Below, in pieces: positions 54,364-63,049 of a stretch of DNA of 64,000 nucleotides (the first letter of the stretch is position 1; the number at the start of each line of letters is the position of its first letter). The stretch comes from JACRDG01 sp963760985 (lineage in GTDB: Bacteria > Desulfobacterota > Desulfomonilia > Desulfomonilales > Desulfomonilaceae). The translations under genes and the position numbers were made by a program. The notes beneath the pieces are model-generated. The model was not told the origin of the DNA and searched no databases. It was given only the letters and a program-made list of their open reading frames with translations. Where the stretch lies: contig CAVXFM010000015.1 of the NCBI GenBank assembly GCA_963760985.1, positions 558,001 through 622,000 on the forward strand, given 5' to 3'.

Positions 54364-54751
54364 GCGGCCTTCTTCGACGCACAGGGTCGTCAGATGGTGA
54401 TTTTCACTATGAGGCTCCGTGGGGGATTTCGGCCTGTTGCCCCTGATCCGAACCCTGGTTCCCTCCCCAAAGCCTGATCCCGCGTTCTCCCGCGGGATAA
54501 GTCCATTGGTGCGAAAGGCCGACGAAAATTTCGTCAGGTCAACAGTATTTTCTCACAGACCCCAGACCTTTCTCGTATTATTCGCGGCCATGTTTTATTC
54601 TACACGAAAGGATCCTGTCCAGGAATGTTTGGAAAGAAATTCCCTGAAGCCAAGGATCACGCTGCCCTCCATCAGGCACGAGCACGCGCATGGCACAGCC
54701 GCGTGGAATGCGTACTTGACATTCAGAAGGGGTGAGTTCAACTATTTGATG
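54364..54751. other. Intergenic stretch, no gene seen
   Basis: About 390 bases between the divergent kinase and mannose-1-phosphate guanylyltransferase genes. Plus-strand ORFs here lack ribosome-binding sites and coding character. The kinase promoter should be at its left end. Confidence 0.3.
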
Positions 54752-54887
54752 TGATTCGCTTTTGCAGTTATGACATGGGGCAGGCTGGGGATCTCTTGCG
54801 GTACGGACGACGCAAGGCCGTCTGATCGCTTCGCTTCGCAGACTGCCAGCCCTACGATCCTACTCGTGGGCAAGCGAATCGGCAGAG
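54752..54887. repeat. Family B MITE-like repeat, copy 3
   Basis: It begins TGATTCGCTTTTGCAG and ends CAAGCGAATCGGCAGAG as an inverted pair. The core TACGGACGACGCAAGGCCG is nearly identical to copies at 56.3 and 58.7 kb. It ends 27 bases before the next gene start, so it may influence its leader. Confidence 0.75.
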
Positions 54888-54914
54888 TCGCACATGGGAA
54901 GAGGTGATAGGCGC

Positions 54915-55988
54915 ATGATACACGGAGTCATCATGGCCGGTGGGAGCGGGACTCGCTTTTGGCCGGAAAGTCGGAAGAATAGGCCCAAGCAGCTTCTTCG
55001 GATTACAGGAAGAAGCACCATGATTCGGGCTACCGTGGAGAGAGTACTCCCTGAGATTCCCTTTCAGCGGATCATGGTGGTGACCGGCATCGTGCACGCA
55101 GAGGAAATCAGAAATCAGATCCCTGAATTAAGCGAAGGCATGATCGTCGCGGAGCCGGTGGGCAAGAATACCGCTCCGTGCATTGCCTTGGCCGCATACA
55201 AGCTGATGAAAGCCGATCCCCACGCAATCATGGCCGTGTTACCTGCGGACCATCTTATTCAGAAGGAAGCCGAGTTTCTTGAGGCGCTCACGCTTGGGGC
55301 TGAGGTAGCCTCAGAAGGAGATCACCTCTTGACTTTCGGCATTGTGCCCAATCGTCCTGAAACCGGTTACGGGTACATCCAGTTGGGAGCGGCAGAACGA
55401 GAGATAGGCACGACAAAATTCTACAAAGTCCGGCGCTTCGTGGAAAAACCTGACCGGGCCAAGGCGGAAGCGTATCTCGCGTCGGGCAATTTCATGTGGA
55501 ACAGTGGGATGTTCATCTGGCACGTTCGGACGATCATACAGGCATTCGAAACCTACTTGCCCGCGATAAGCAAGGTCATGGAAGCGGTTTCGCCCGCATT
55601 GAATACGCCGGACGAGTCCGCGGCTGTCGTGGAAGCGTACGCAGCAGTGGAATCGATCTCCATCGACTACGGGATCATGGAAAAGGCGGACAATGTCCTG
55701 ACTGTTCCCATCGATGTCGGCTGGAGCGATGTGGGATCGTGGGCTTCGCTCGATGAGGTTTGGGAATGTGACGCGGGAGGGAATGTCGCGAAGGGTCAAT
55801 GTGTACTTATCGACAGTAGGAGATGCGTGGTTTCCTCGCCTGCCAAGCTTGCCACACTGATCGGCTTGGACGACCTCATTGTCGTGGACACGCCGGACGC
55901 TCTCCTGGTATGCAGGAAGGACAGGGCTCAGGATGTGAGAAAACTGCAGGACCGGTTGAAAGAACTGGGGTATGAGGGGCTTCTTTGA
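54915..55988 (+). CDS. Mannose-1-phosphate guanylyltransferase
   Basis: 357 aa from the ATG at 54915. The nucleotidyltransferase signature GVIMAGGSGTRFWPESR and catalytic-lysine motif RPKQLL are present. VLPADHLI, FVEKPDRAKAEAYL, the substrate motif WNSGMFIW and GWSDVGSWASL are diagnostic of the GMP family. It makes GDP-mannose for cell-surface glycans. The C-terminal isomerase domain of bifunctional homologues is absent, so this is the monofunctional form. No sugar operon surrounds it. Confidence 0.9.
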   Translation: MIHGVIMAGGSGTRFWPESRKNRPKQLLRITGRSTMIRATVERVLPEIPFQRIMVVTGIVHAEEIRNQIPELSEGMIVAEPVGKNTAPCIALAAYKLMKADPHAIMAVLPADHLIQKEAEFLEALTLGAEVASEGDHLLTFGIVPNRPETGYGYIQLGAAEREIGTTKFYKVRRFVEKPDRAKAEAYLASGNFMWNSGMFIWHVRTIIQAFETYLPAISKVMEAVSPALNTPDESAAVVEAYAAVESISIDYGIMEKADNVLTVPIDVGWSDVGSWASLDEVWECDAGGNVAKGQCVLIDSRRCVVSSPAKLATLIGLDDLIVVDTPDALLVCRKDRAQDVRKLQDRLKELGYEGLL

Positions 55989-56087
55989 AGCCTGAGCGCC
56001 GACCGCCACTGAGACCGCAGCAGGGTGAGAGGAATGCGAGATCGGGCATGCCCGTGCGAATCCGTAATGCCCTGTCACGTAAATCCG

Positions 56088-56165
56088 GTCACGTATTCGC
56101 GTAGCGACTGTGGTGAGCTGGCGAACCGCATCGGTGGAGAAAAAACCCCGAACGAAGCGATTCGA
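56088..56165. repeat. Family D repeat, copy 2
   Basis: GGTCACGTATTCGCGTAGCG, then GAGCTGGCGAACCGCATCGG and CCCGAACGAAGCGATTCGAG, correspond to copy 1 at 40093. It lies in the 468-base gap after the guanylyltransferase gene. Confidence 0.65.
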
Positions 56166-56242
56166 GTAACTCATCGCATCCTACGAAACATCCGCTCATG
56201 ATCAGACACTTAGTCTGTAACACCGATTCGCGTTCACCCATC

Positions 56243-56393
56243 TAATACGGATTCGCGTTCAGACAAGTGAGATTATAGGGCTGGGGGTCTCATGAGCGAA
56301 GTGATCAGACGGCCTTGCGTCGTCCGTAGCGAATGAGATCCCCAGCTTGAAGCCGCAACCAAGTGCTAAATTTGAAAGCGAATCGGTATAAGC
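56243..56393. repeat. Family B MITE-like repeat, copy 4 (inverted), with extra end fragment
   Basis: It runs from TAATACGGATTCGCGTTCAG to TTTGAAAGCGAATCGGTATA. The core reads GACGGCCTTGCGTCGTCCGT. Internal arms CTGGGGGTCTCAT and ATGAGATCCCCAG pair, so the whole unit can fold. A further partial end (CCGATTCGCGTTCACC) lies at 56223-56238. Confidence 0.75.
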
Positions 56394-56456
56394 CTTGAGG
56401 AGCCTGTCGGCCGACAGACTCCTCAAGGGCAGTCCTGCGCGACTACGCGGCACCTC

Positions 56457-57524
56457 TTATCGCAGGCTGATCGCTTTCTCCGGACAGATTTCCTGGCAAC
56501 AGAAGCACGTAATACACGTGTCTGCATCCACCTGGGGCACGTGCTCACCCATGGACAATGCGGAGACCGGACATTGATCCACGCAGGTCCCGCAGCCTGT
56601 GCAGAGCTCAGGGTCCGCTTGCGGGAGTACGATTGTCCGGCTGTGAATCACGTCCTGTATAGCCTGATTCTTGAAAATTGCGTCGCCGCCAAGCGGAGGA
56701 AGCTTGAAATCGGGAATCGGCTTCAATTCCCCTATCACCTCAATGGTATTCAAGTCGTAGTCACCTAAACCCAATTCCTTCGCTTTCTGAAGAAATCGCA
56801 GTCGGCCAGGTTCACAGCCCATCATGGTCGCGATTACCGCGTCAAGGGCTACTGCGTTGTCCGACGCGAGAAGCAGACCTATGTCCCTGAGGTCGGGTGA
56901 AGCCGGACCATTGCCCTCCATGCCCTTCACCGCATCCACCAGGAACAGGTCCGGAGGCCGGAGTCGGAACACGTCGACCAGCATCTCATGAAACCGTTCC
57001 GGACCTCCCGCGGCCTTATGCAGTTTCGCTTTCTGCGCTCCAGGCAAGAAACCGTAACTGTTCTTGATCGCACCGGTGACCACGGTCAAGCCGTGAGTCT
57101 TGAATTTCGGCAGGCTGATGATCACGTCCGCTTCGAGCACGATCCGAGACAAGCTTACCGCAGACATGAAGTCAGGATTGAAATCGACCTTTTGCGAATC
57201 GTTTCCGATGTTCTGGTAATAGCCCTTGGCCGCATCCATGAGGCCAGCGGTGGTGAAGCTCTCCTCGTTCGCGCCATAGTTGAAAAGACCGGGATTGTCA
57301 CCCACCACAAGGGTGCCGGGCTTGAGAGTCTCGACCTTTTCCACCACGGCCCGAAGTACCGCAGGATGGGTGCAGATGCCTTCTTTGGCCTCAGACGCGC
57401 GGAGCACATTGGGTTTGATGAAGACTTTCTTCCCCTGCAATTTGATGGGAAAAAGTTCAAATGCCCGATCCACCGCGTCACGGACACTCTCATAACTCGC
57501 AGGATGAATCATCACTCTCGACAT
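56457..57524 (-). CDS. DUF362 protein with C-terminal double 4Fe-4S ferredoxin domain
   Basis: 355 aa. Residues 1-290 are the DUF362 domain (KVFIKPNVLRASEAKEGICT, VIISLPKFKTHGLTVVTGAI, LFLVDAVKGMEGNGP). The tail carries two clusters: CTGCGTCVDQCPVSAL and CITCFCCQEICPEKAI, each CxxCxxC...CP. Such proteins are common in anaerobes, probably as electron carriers; the DUF362 reaction is not established. Monocistronic. Confidence 0.85.
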   Translation of the reverse strand: MSRVMIHPASYESVRDAVDRAFELFPIKLQGKKVFIKPNVLRASEAKEGICTHPAVLRAVVEKVETLKPGTLVVGDNPGLFNYGANEESFTTAGLMDAAKGYYQNIGNDSQKVDFNPDFMSAVSLSRIVLEADVIISLPKFKTHGLTVVTGAIKNSYGFLPGAQKAKLHKAAGGPERFHEMLVDVFRLRPPDLFLVDAVKGMEGNGPASPDLRDIGLLLASDNAVALDAVIATMMGCEPGRLRFLQKAKELGLGDYDLNTIEVIGELKPIPDFKLPPLGGDAIFKNQAIQDVIHSRTIVLPQADPELCTGCGTCVDQCPVSALSMGEHVPQVDADTCITCFCCQEICPEKAISLR

Positions 57525-57608
57525 GGCGTCTCCCTCGTTCTCAGCATTATGGAGTTATCATACATCCGCTTCCTCCAGTTTACCAGAGCGACAGGGCTGA
57601 GCCAGGGT

Positions 57609-58043
57609 TCACGGATGAGTCGTGGCGCAGCGCCTCAGTGCGGTAATGAGCGCCTGGGGATCTCGGACACTCAACAAGACCACGTACCCGTCGTGGGTAG
57701 GAATGTACGCGACCCTATGGGAATCGCTGAGAAAGGCGAGGGCTTTTTGGCCGTTCTTCAGTTTGAACCAGCCCACGCCGTACCCGGGCAAACCGATGCC
57801 GTTGGTCCGCCAGGAGATCTTCAGCTCAGGATCTTCAGGTCCACGCCGCGCGCAATATCCAGCATAAGAGACGACAAGGGGATTTCACGACCGTCCAGCG
57901 CGCGCGGATATGCAAGCCGGCAGATGAGACCTCCACTGAAGCACTCCGGCACGAAGACGCGAGAAAACCGAGGAAGGCAGCTCCGGCCACCAGCACAAGC
58001 CCCACACCGCACCCGCGCGAATGATCGGAAACACCGCTTTCAC
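57609..58043 (-). pseudogene. Small membrane PH-domain-like protein, three frameshifts
   Basis: A GTG at 58043 has GAGGAGG just upstream and opens MKAVFPIIRAGAVWG-like. Three frames must be joined (breaks near 58005, 57900 and 57841) to give a membrane span (LVLVAGAAFLGFLAS), VSSAGLHIRARW, REIPLSSLMLDIARG, then PELKISWRTNGIGLPGYGVG and AYIPTHDGYVVLLSVRDPQA. This is the pattern of short bacterial PH-domain membrane proteins of about 140 aa. Three one-base indels in 430 bases mean either a decayed gene or poor sequence. Confidence 0.5.
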
Positions 58044-58068
58044 GTGCGACCTCCTCTGGAGTCGGAGA

Positions 58069-58640
58069 TCAACTGTAGTACACGAGCAGCCCCTTGCCCG
58101 CGTCTTCGGTTCTCTTGAGAAACTCTTTCAAGTCCTCAAAATACGACAACAGATACCCGAAACATTCTTCGTCCGGTTCGTCCCACACGTTAGGATAAAT
58201 ATCGTTTTTCTGAAACGCTGCTCGATCGCATTTCAGCTTGAGCGCTTCAGTAGTGATGGATCCAAGCATGGTTGCAATGGCAGCCACCTCATCACGGGAA
58301 TAGGCTCGCACAGGACCGTATCCCACGTCTATCTTTCCTATGGTACGGCCGCCGGAGATAAAAAAGTTCAACGGAGGAGAGCCTTCCCCGGATTCCCCAG
58401 TGAGCAGGAAATGGATCCCATGCCAGGCCTTGTCCACGTCAAATTCTTCGTTTTCCGGGTCCGGTTGCCAATCGTCCGCACTACCGGACCTTTGGGATGT
58501 TCTGCCGAAAAAGCGGGAAAGTAGCCCGGTTTAGCCTCCGGCTCAGGCAGATCGAAGACTTTGCGTATTCTCTCCGGGTTGGCGAGCAACGCGTCAATTT
58601 CCGCGTCGGTAGCCGTTCTAAAACACCCGATTACGCTCAT
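58069..58640 (-). CDS. DUF1877 family protein, frameshifted
   Basis: The ATG at 58640 starts SVIGCFRTATDAEIDALLAN, the usual DUF1877 (YfbM-like) beginning. A break near 58485 moves to the frame reading DKAWHGIHFLLTGE, LNFFISGGRTIGKIDVGYGP and FGYLLSYFEDLKEFLKR. Together they give about 190 aa, near the family length of 160-190. The function of DUF1877 is unknown. Monocistronic, followed on the left by the PH-like gene. Confidence 0.75.
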
Positions 58641-58665
58641 GATCGGTTCCCCTCCATTCCAATGG

Positions 58666-58817
58666 ACTTATACCCATGCGCTTTCACGTGTATGACAGGG
58701 CACAGGATGCAGGCTGAGCATGTCCTTCGCTACGGACGACGCAAGGCCGCTTCATCACAGCGCTCAGGAGACCCACGGCCCTACCATCTGAGAGAGATGA
58801 CCGCGAATCGTTGTGAG
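58666..58817. repeat. Family B MITE-like repeat, copy 5
   Basis: Left end ACTTATACCCATGCGCTTTCAC, core TACGGACGACGCAAGGCCGC, right end GACCGCGAATCGTTGTGAG. Closest in internal sequence to copy 1 at 19008. Confidence 0.75.
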
Positions 58818-58879
58818 CGCTCGATTTTCTGAATACGGTCGCACCGGTTTGACGCAGGTCTCTGTGCCGGATGTGGTGA

Positions 58880-58962
58880 CCACCGGACCGCATCGTTCGG
58901 GGCTGTTCCTCGACCGATGCGGTTCGCCCAGTTCGCCGCTACAGAATACGTGACTGGTTCCT
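58880..58962. repeat. Family D repeat, copy 3 (inverted)
   Basis: It reads CCGCATCGTTCGGGGCTGTT, CTCGACCGATGCGGTTCGCC and TACAGAATACGTGACTGGTT, the reverse of copies at 40093 and 56088. 58963-59157 contains no supported gene. Confidence 0.65.
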
Positions 58963-59157
58963 AGGAGCCTGTCGCGGAACCCCTTACATGGTTTAAATCG
59001 TGCTACGAGTATGACCCAATAAACGGTTCCACTTTTAGGGTAGGCTCCTATCGTTCTGACATACTTAGGTTTCGGTTGGCTCTATTTCCGTGGCCCGGCG
59101 CCAACCGAGTCCATCGTGGCACGTTGCCGGGAAAGCATTGCGTTCCGCAACAGCCTG

Positions 59158-59961
59158 CTAGACTTTCGCGGCCATTGCCTTGAAGAACGTGTAGCAAAAT
59201 ACACCGTCCGTTTCCGCGGTGCGGTAAAGGTCCTGAATGCCCCGGTCAAACGAAGCCTCATCGGTCAATCCCGCGTCGAGGGCGGGCCCGCGCACCCCTT
59301 CGATCATCGCGGTAAACGTGTTTCTGGTGAACCCTTCCACCAGTTCCGGCCTGCTGGAATCTGCATACACCATGCGCGGGGACACGCGGATGTTCTTGAA
59401 ACCTGCCTCGGAGAGAAGCGGAAAGAGCGCTCTCCCTACCATAGGGTTTCCGTGGGACCTCCGCTGAAGTGCTACGAGGCATTGAATGGCCCGGTTGGCA
59501 GCCTCGCTTTCCGGATAGAAATACGCGGAGCCATGATCGCCTTCGATCACGGTAAGGGTACCGCTGTCCCGGAGATACCCTTTCAAGGACATCAGCGCTT
59601 TCACAGGGTCGGAAAGATGTTCCAGCACGAAACACACAAAGATGTGATCGAACGTCCGCGGCGGAAAGTGCAGATCAAAGATGTCACCCTGTTGGAACGT
59701 CACGTTGGTCAGGCCTGCCTGCTCGACATTCTTACGGGCTTGAGCCAATGACGCTTCGGATATGTCGATTGACGTGATCCGCGCACCCGGGCTGTTCAGC
59801 GCCAAAGTCACCGTCTGAGCCCCTACCCCGCAACCGGCCTCCAGGACTTCACTCCCGTCGGGATACGCGGTGTCCGAGTGCAACAGTTCTGCAAGCGTTG
59901 AGGCCTGGTCCTGCAGGCGTATGCTCTCCCTTGGGGTGTAACCGTGCACGTATGTGGTCAT
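59158..59961 (-). CDS. Class I SAM-dependent methyltransferase
   Basis: 267 aa from the ATG at 59961 (TTYVHGYTPRESIRLQDQAS). Motif I is VLEAGCGVGAQTVTLAL, motif II ITSIDISEASLAQARK, motif III FQQGDIFDLHFPP and motif IV FVCFVLEHLSDPVKAL. This N-terminus is typical of a Desulfobacterota/Geobacter-type small-molecule methyltransferase group; the substrate is unknown. Intact, unlike its neighbour. Confidence 0.8.
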   Translation of the reverse strand: MTTYVHGYTPRESIRLQDQASTLAELLHSDTAYPDGSEVLEAGCGVGAQTVTLALNSPGARITSIDISEASLAQARKNVEQAGLTNVTFQQGDIFDLHFPPRTFDHIFVCFVLEHLSDPVKALMSLKGYLRDSGTLTVIEGDHGSAYFYPESEAANRAIQCLVALQRRSHGNPMVGRALFPLLSEAGFKNIRVSPRMVYADSSRPELVEGFTRNTFTAMIEGVRGPALDAGLTDEASFDRGIQDLYRTAETDGVFCYTFFKAMAAKV

Positions 59962-60055
59962 TGATAGCTCCGTGTGGGCATGCGATGACGCCCTGCGCGT
60001 CGCTCCGGGTCTCCATATGCCTTTGAGCCGGCTCGACGAAGCTAGATTCCTCGTT

Positions 60056-60687
60056 CTATGAGAGTGAAATGCGGCGTTGATCGGTTTCGGGAAATGGATA
60101 CTCCATGTGCCTCGCGGTGGCCCGCGCGACAGCCTCGCCACAATAAGAAGATACCAGGTACAAGCGCCATGTCGATGCCCGCGGAAATGCCCGCGGATGT
60201 GAAGACGCTGCCGTCTCGCACAAAATGCTTGTCTTTCTTCACCATGGTTGCGGGAAAGAGTTCTTGCATCCAATCCAAAGCACGCCAATGCGTGGTCGTC
60301 ATTTTGCCGTCAAGGAGCCCGGCCTTTCCGAGCAGAAGCGAGCCCGTACATACTGAGGCAACGGTTTCCGCGGCCACGGCACATTGGGCTATCCACTCAA
60401 GCAGACGATTGTTGTGCATCTCTGTCCTCGTGCCCCATCCGCCAGGAACGACGAGGATATCCACTTTCGGTGCATCCTGGAAGTCGAAGTCGGGTAACAC
60501 CTTCATGCCCCCGGACGCGATTATCGGATCTTTCGTCTCAGCCACGAGAAAGACGTCGAACGGAGAAGGCTCTTCTCGCCTTTTGTCTTCGTCCAACCGA
60601 GTCGCGGAGAGTCACCTCAAACGGACCGCAGAAATCGAGGACCTCTACGTCCGGAAACAACAATATGCCGAGTCGTTTTCTGATCAT
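60056..60687 (-). pseudogene. DJ-1/PfpI family protein (isonitrile-hydratase-like), two frameshifts
   Basis: The ATG at 60687 reads RKRLGILLFPDVEVLDFCGP, the family start. It breaks near 60610, continues EDKRREEPSPFDVFLVAE, VDILVVPGGWGTR and VASVCTGSLLLGKAGLLDG (nucleophile Cys, then THW), and breaks again near 60170 to end YCGEAVARATARHMEYPFPE. One-base changes restore about 209 aa. Members include isonitrile hydratase and GlxA-type amidotransferase domains; the THW after the Cys favours the former. Confidence 0.7.
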
Positions 60688-60745
60688 ACGGGTTTATCCT
60701 GGTCTCAGGTTGGTAAGGTTGGTGTACGTCGTAGTGGGGAAACGC

Positions 60746-62206
60746 CTATTGGTTCGGTATTGCATGTATCACTGGGTCAGGCTGCAGACCGGGAATCTCG
60801 GTACGGACAACGCGGAGCCTTCTCATCGCTTCGCTCAGGAGCCCTTTAGCCTGTGGATTGCTCGTATGAAACCGAATCGGTATCAGTACCACGTACGGGA
60901 TGAATCTCCACGTGTGCCGGGAGTACTCGTCGTAATCCGGATACTTCTCCCGGAGGAGCCGTTCCTCCTTGACTCCCTTGATCACGTAAAAGATCGCGCA
61001 TCCCAGCACCAGAATCAACGAGCGCATCGCATCCCACACAATGGCGTACCCGAGCACGCCCATGACTACGCCTGTGTACATCGGATGTCGTACCCACACG
61101 TACACGCCTGTTTTCACAAGCGTGCCGCTCCTTCTGGGCGCGGCAAACACGCGGAAATTTCTTCCGAGAGCCTGAAAGCTCAGCACACCCATAAGCAGAC
61201 CGCCGAGGCCGAGGATGCCGCCGATAATCTGGTGAATCATCGTGACAGGTGTGGCAAGAAACATATGCTCTAGAGGTGCGCAAATCAGGGTCAGAAGTGC
61301 GAAGGTGATGTACCCGTATGATATGCCTCTGAAATCAGCGCCCCGGCGATTGATGTCACGATGAGGCCGCGTCAGGCTGAAAGGCCCCGCTGCCTTTCTT
61401 CCCCTTTCCAGAAGGATCAGGTACAGCAACCCCCAGTTCAGGTTGTACACCGTCTTGAACCCGAGCCTCGTCAACATCAGCGCTACCGTCGGCGACCGGT
61501 GACCGGAAAGACACACCACCAGAGCGGGCCGATCTTTCGGTCTGCTTTGGCTGGCTTCCACGACTCCCGCTCCCCACGGGTAGTTCTCCGCAGCCTGCAT
61601 CCGATTCCAGTGAAACTCCGACTTGGTGCGTACATCCACGATCCAGGTGTCTTCCGGCAGGATGCTCAATCTCCACGGGGGCAAAGGACGAGCCCCGGCA
61701 GCAACGGTGACCAATTCCCCTCCCAGGATCAGATGGAGCGCTAAGAGCGCCTTCCCGGCTCCTTGCGCGTCTGCCCCGTTCATGAGGTGTTCCTGGGAGA
61801 CCCAGTTGAGAATCAGCACGGTCTGGAGAATGTACACGACGAGCAGAACCACCCACGCCACGCCCCCCCATACGCTGCCGAAGAGTATGCACAGCGACAA
61901 GAGCGCGAGAACTACCGCTGTCGTCAAAGGATGAAGGAGATGTTTTCCGTGGACGCGAGCAAAGATGTGTCCGTCATGCTTTACCGATGGCATGAACAGA
62001 AAATACGCGATGAGGCCGGACAACGAGAATACCAGCAAAAAGCCCGCGGGTATTGCGGTAACCAGGAAAACCACCAGTTCTCCGGCACTCGGATCCCTGG
62101 GCGAAAATCCGGTTTCCTGGGCTATGATAATGATGACTGCCAGCGCAACGGCATAGAAGGCTATGGTTGGCAGTCTACTTTCCCTAAACCTTTCAAGCCA
62201 TTGCAT
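60746..62206 (-). CDS. Membrane fusion of rhodanese and isoprenylcysteine-methyltransferase-like domains
   Basis: 486 aa. Four N-terminal spans (residues 10-140) precede a rhodanese domain (WIVDVRTKSEFHWNRMQAAE; active-site loop VVCLSGHRS, with Cys about residue 230). Another span region follows, then an ICMT/PEMT-type domain with VRHPMYTGVVMGVLGYAIVW and EERLLREKYPDYDEYSRHTW. It could couple sulfur transfer with methylation at the membrane (inference). The last 30 residues or so are encoded by a family B repeat, so the natural C-terminus was probably replaced. Confidence 0.75.
   Translation of the reverse strand: MQWLERFRESRLPTIAFYAVALAVIIIIAQETGFSPRDPSAGELVVFLVTAIPAGFLLVFSLSGLIAYFLFMPSVKHDGHIFARVHGKHLLHPLTTAVVLALLSLCILFGSVWGGVAWVVLLVVYILQTVLILNWVSQEHLMNGADAQGAGKALLALHLILGGELVTVAAGARPLPPWRLSILPEDTWIVDVRTKSEFHWNRMQAAENYPWGAGVVEASQSRPKDRPALVVCLSGHRSPTVALMLTRLGFKTVYNLNWGLLYLILLERGRKAAGPFSLTRPHRDINRRGADFRGISYGYITFALLTLICAPLEHMFLATPVTMIHQIIGGILGLGGLLMGVLSFQALGRNFRVFAAPRRSGTLVKTGVYVWVRHPMYTGVVMGVLGYAIVWDAMRSLILVLGCAIFYVIKGVKEERLLREKYPDYDEYSRHTWRFIPYVVLIPIRFHTSNPQAKGLLSEAMRRLRVVRTEIPGLQPDPVIHAIPNQ
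60774..60886. repeat. Family B MITE-like repeat, copy 6, overlapping a gene end
   Basis: Core TACGGACAACGCGGAGCC and CTCATCGCTTCGCTCAGGAG, right end ACCGAATCGGTATCAG; the left end is degraded. On the minus strand it supplies the final codons of the rhodanese-methyltransferase fusion. Confidence 0.7.
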
Positions 62207-62368
62207 AGTTTGAACCGACCACTTGTCCCAAGCAGGAAATACCCGCGCGCACGCGTGTTCCGCGCAAGCCGGACATCACTTATACTGCATTCGTGTCATA
62301 AAAAGAAAGCCTTCGCAGCCTCGAACGGATGGTGCGAGACCGCGGTTCCGCAAAGCGAGGGAACGCTC

Positions 62369-62569
62369 TTATCGGTGCCGCATTCTTCTCAGTTTTTTCA
62401 GAAGCCGTTTTCTTGCGGCCATGGCCTTTCTCTTTTTTTTCACGCTCGGCTTCTCGTACGCGCGGCGTTTCTTGGTCTCCGTGAGAACTCCCGATTTCTG
62501 CACCTGCTTCTTGAAGCGTCGCAAAGCATTCTCAAAAGGCTCGTCTTCTCTGACAATAATCCCCGGCAT
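62369..62569 (-). CDS. rpsU: 30S ribosomal protein S21
   Basis: 66 aa, full length, with GAGGAG before the ATG at 62569. It begins PGIIVREDEPFENALRRFKK, the S21 signature, and ends in a basic tail (KKRKAMAARKRLLKKLRRMR). It binds the 30S platform and aids initiation. Here it is monocistronic. Confidence 0.95.
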   Translation of the reverse strand: MPGIIVREDEPFENALRRFKKQVQKSGVLTETKKRRAYEKPSVKKKRKAMAARKRLLKKLRRMRHR

Positions 62570-63049
62570 TCAAAACTCCTCTCTCGTAGAACAGTCTCGT
62601 CTCAGGGCAACGCGGTCAGAGCGCCCCACATTTTTCGCGCGCTCGAAAACGGCACGAAGGGTCAATCTCTCCCCATTGCCCTGCCCCGAGCTTCTTCGGT
62701 CATGTACCTGAGTGTGTGGAAAAAACGCGCACGTATCCAGTAGAAGTGAAGGAATCATCGGTTGTTATCAAGTCGTGCGCTTTGGGTGGAAGTATCAGAT
62801 CCCTTCTACAAGGCGTTTCCGGACCTTTCGGGCCCTGCCACGAGGGAAACGCCCTTAGCATGTGCCGACCGGGTATATGCCGAGCATGATCCGGCTGTAC
62901 ATCCGTCCCAGTCTAATCTACAAAATTAAGGCAGGATGGTAGTTTCGTCAAGAAAATTTGGGGCCGACGCGAGGCCATTCTCTGAAATTTCTTCAGTTAC
63001 CGCGTCGACCTGGCCATTGTCTTGACTGGTGGGAGGTGAACGCGTCGTC
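62570..63049. other. Intergenic stretch of 480 bases, no gene seen
   Basis: It contains the S21 leader at its left end. ORFs of about 60 codons occur but have no ribosome-binding sites. The sequence near 62925-62960 is A/T-rich and may hold the S21 promoter; no clear boxes were identified. Confidence 0.3.
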
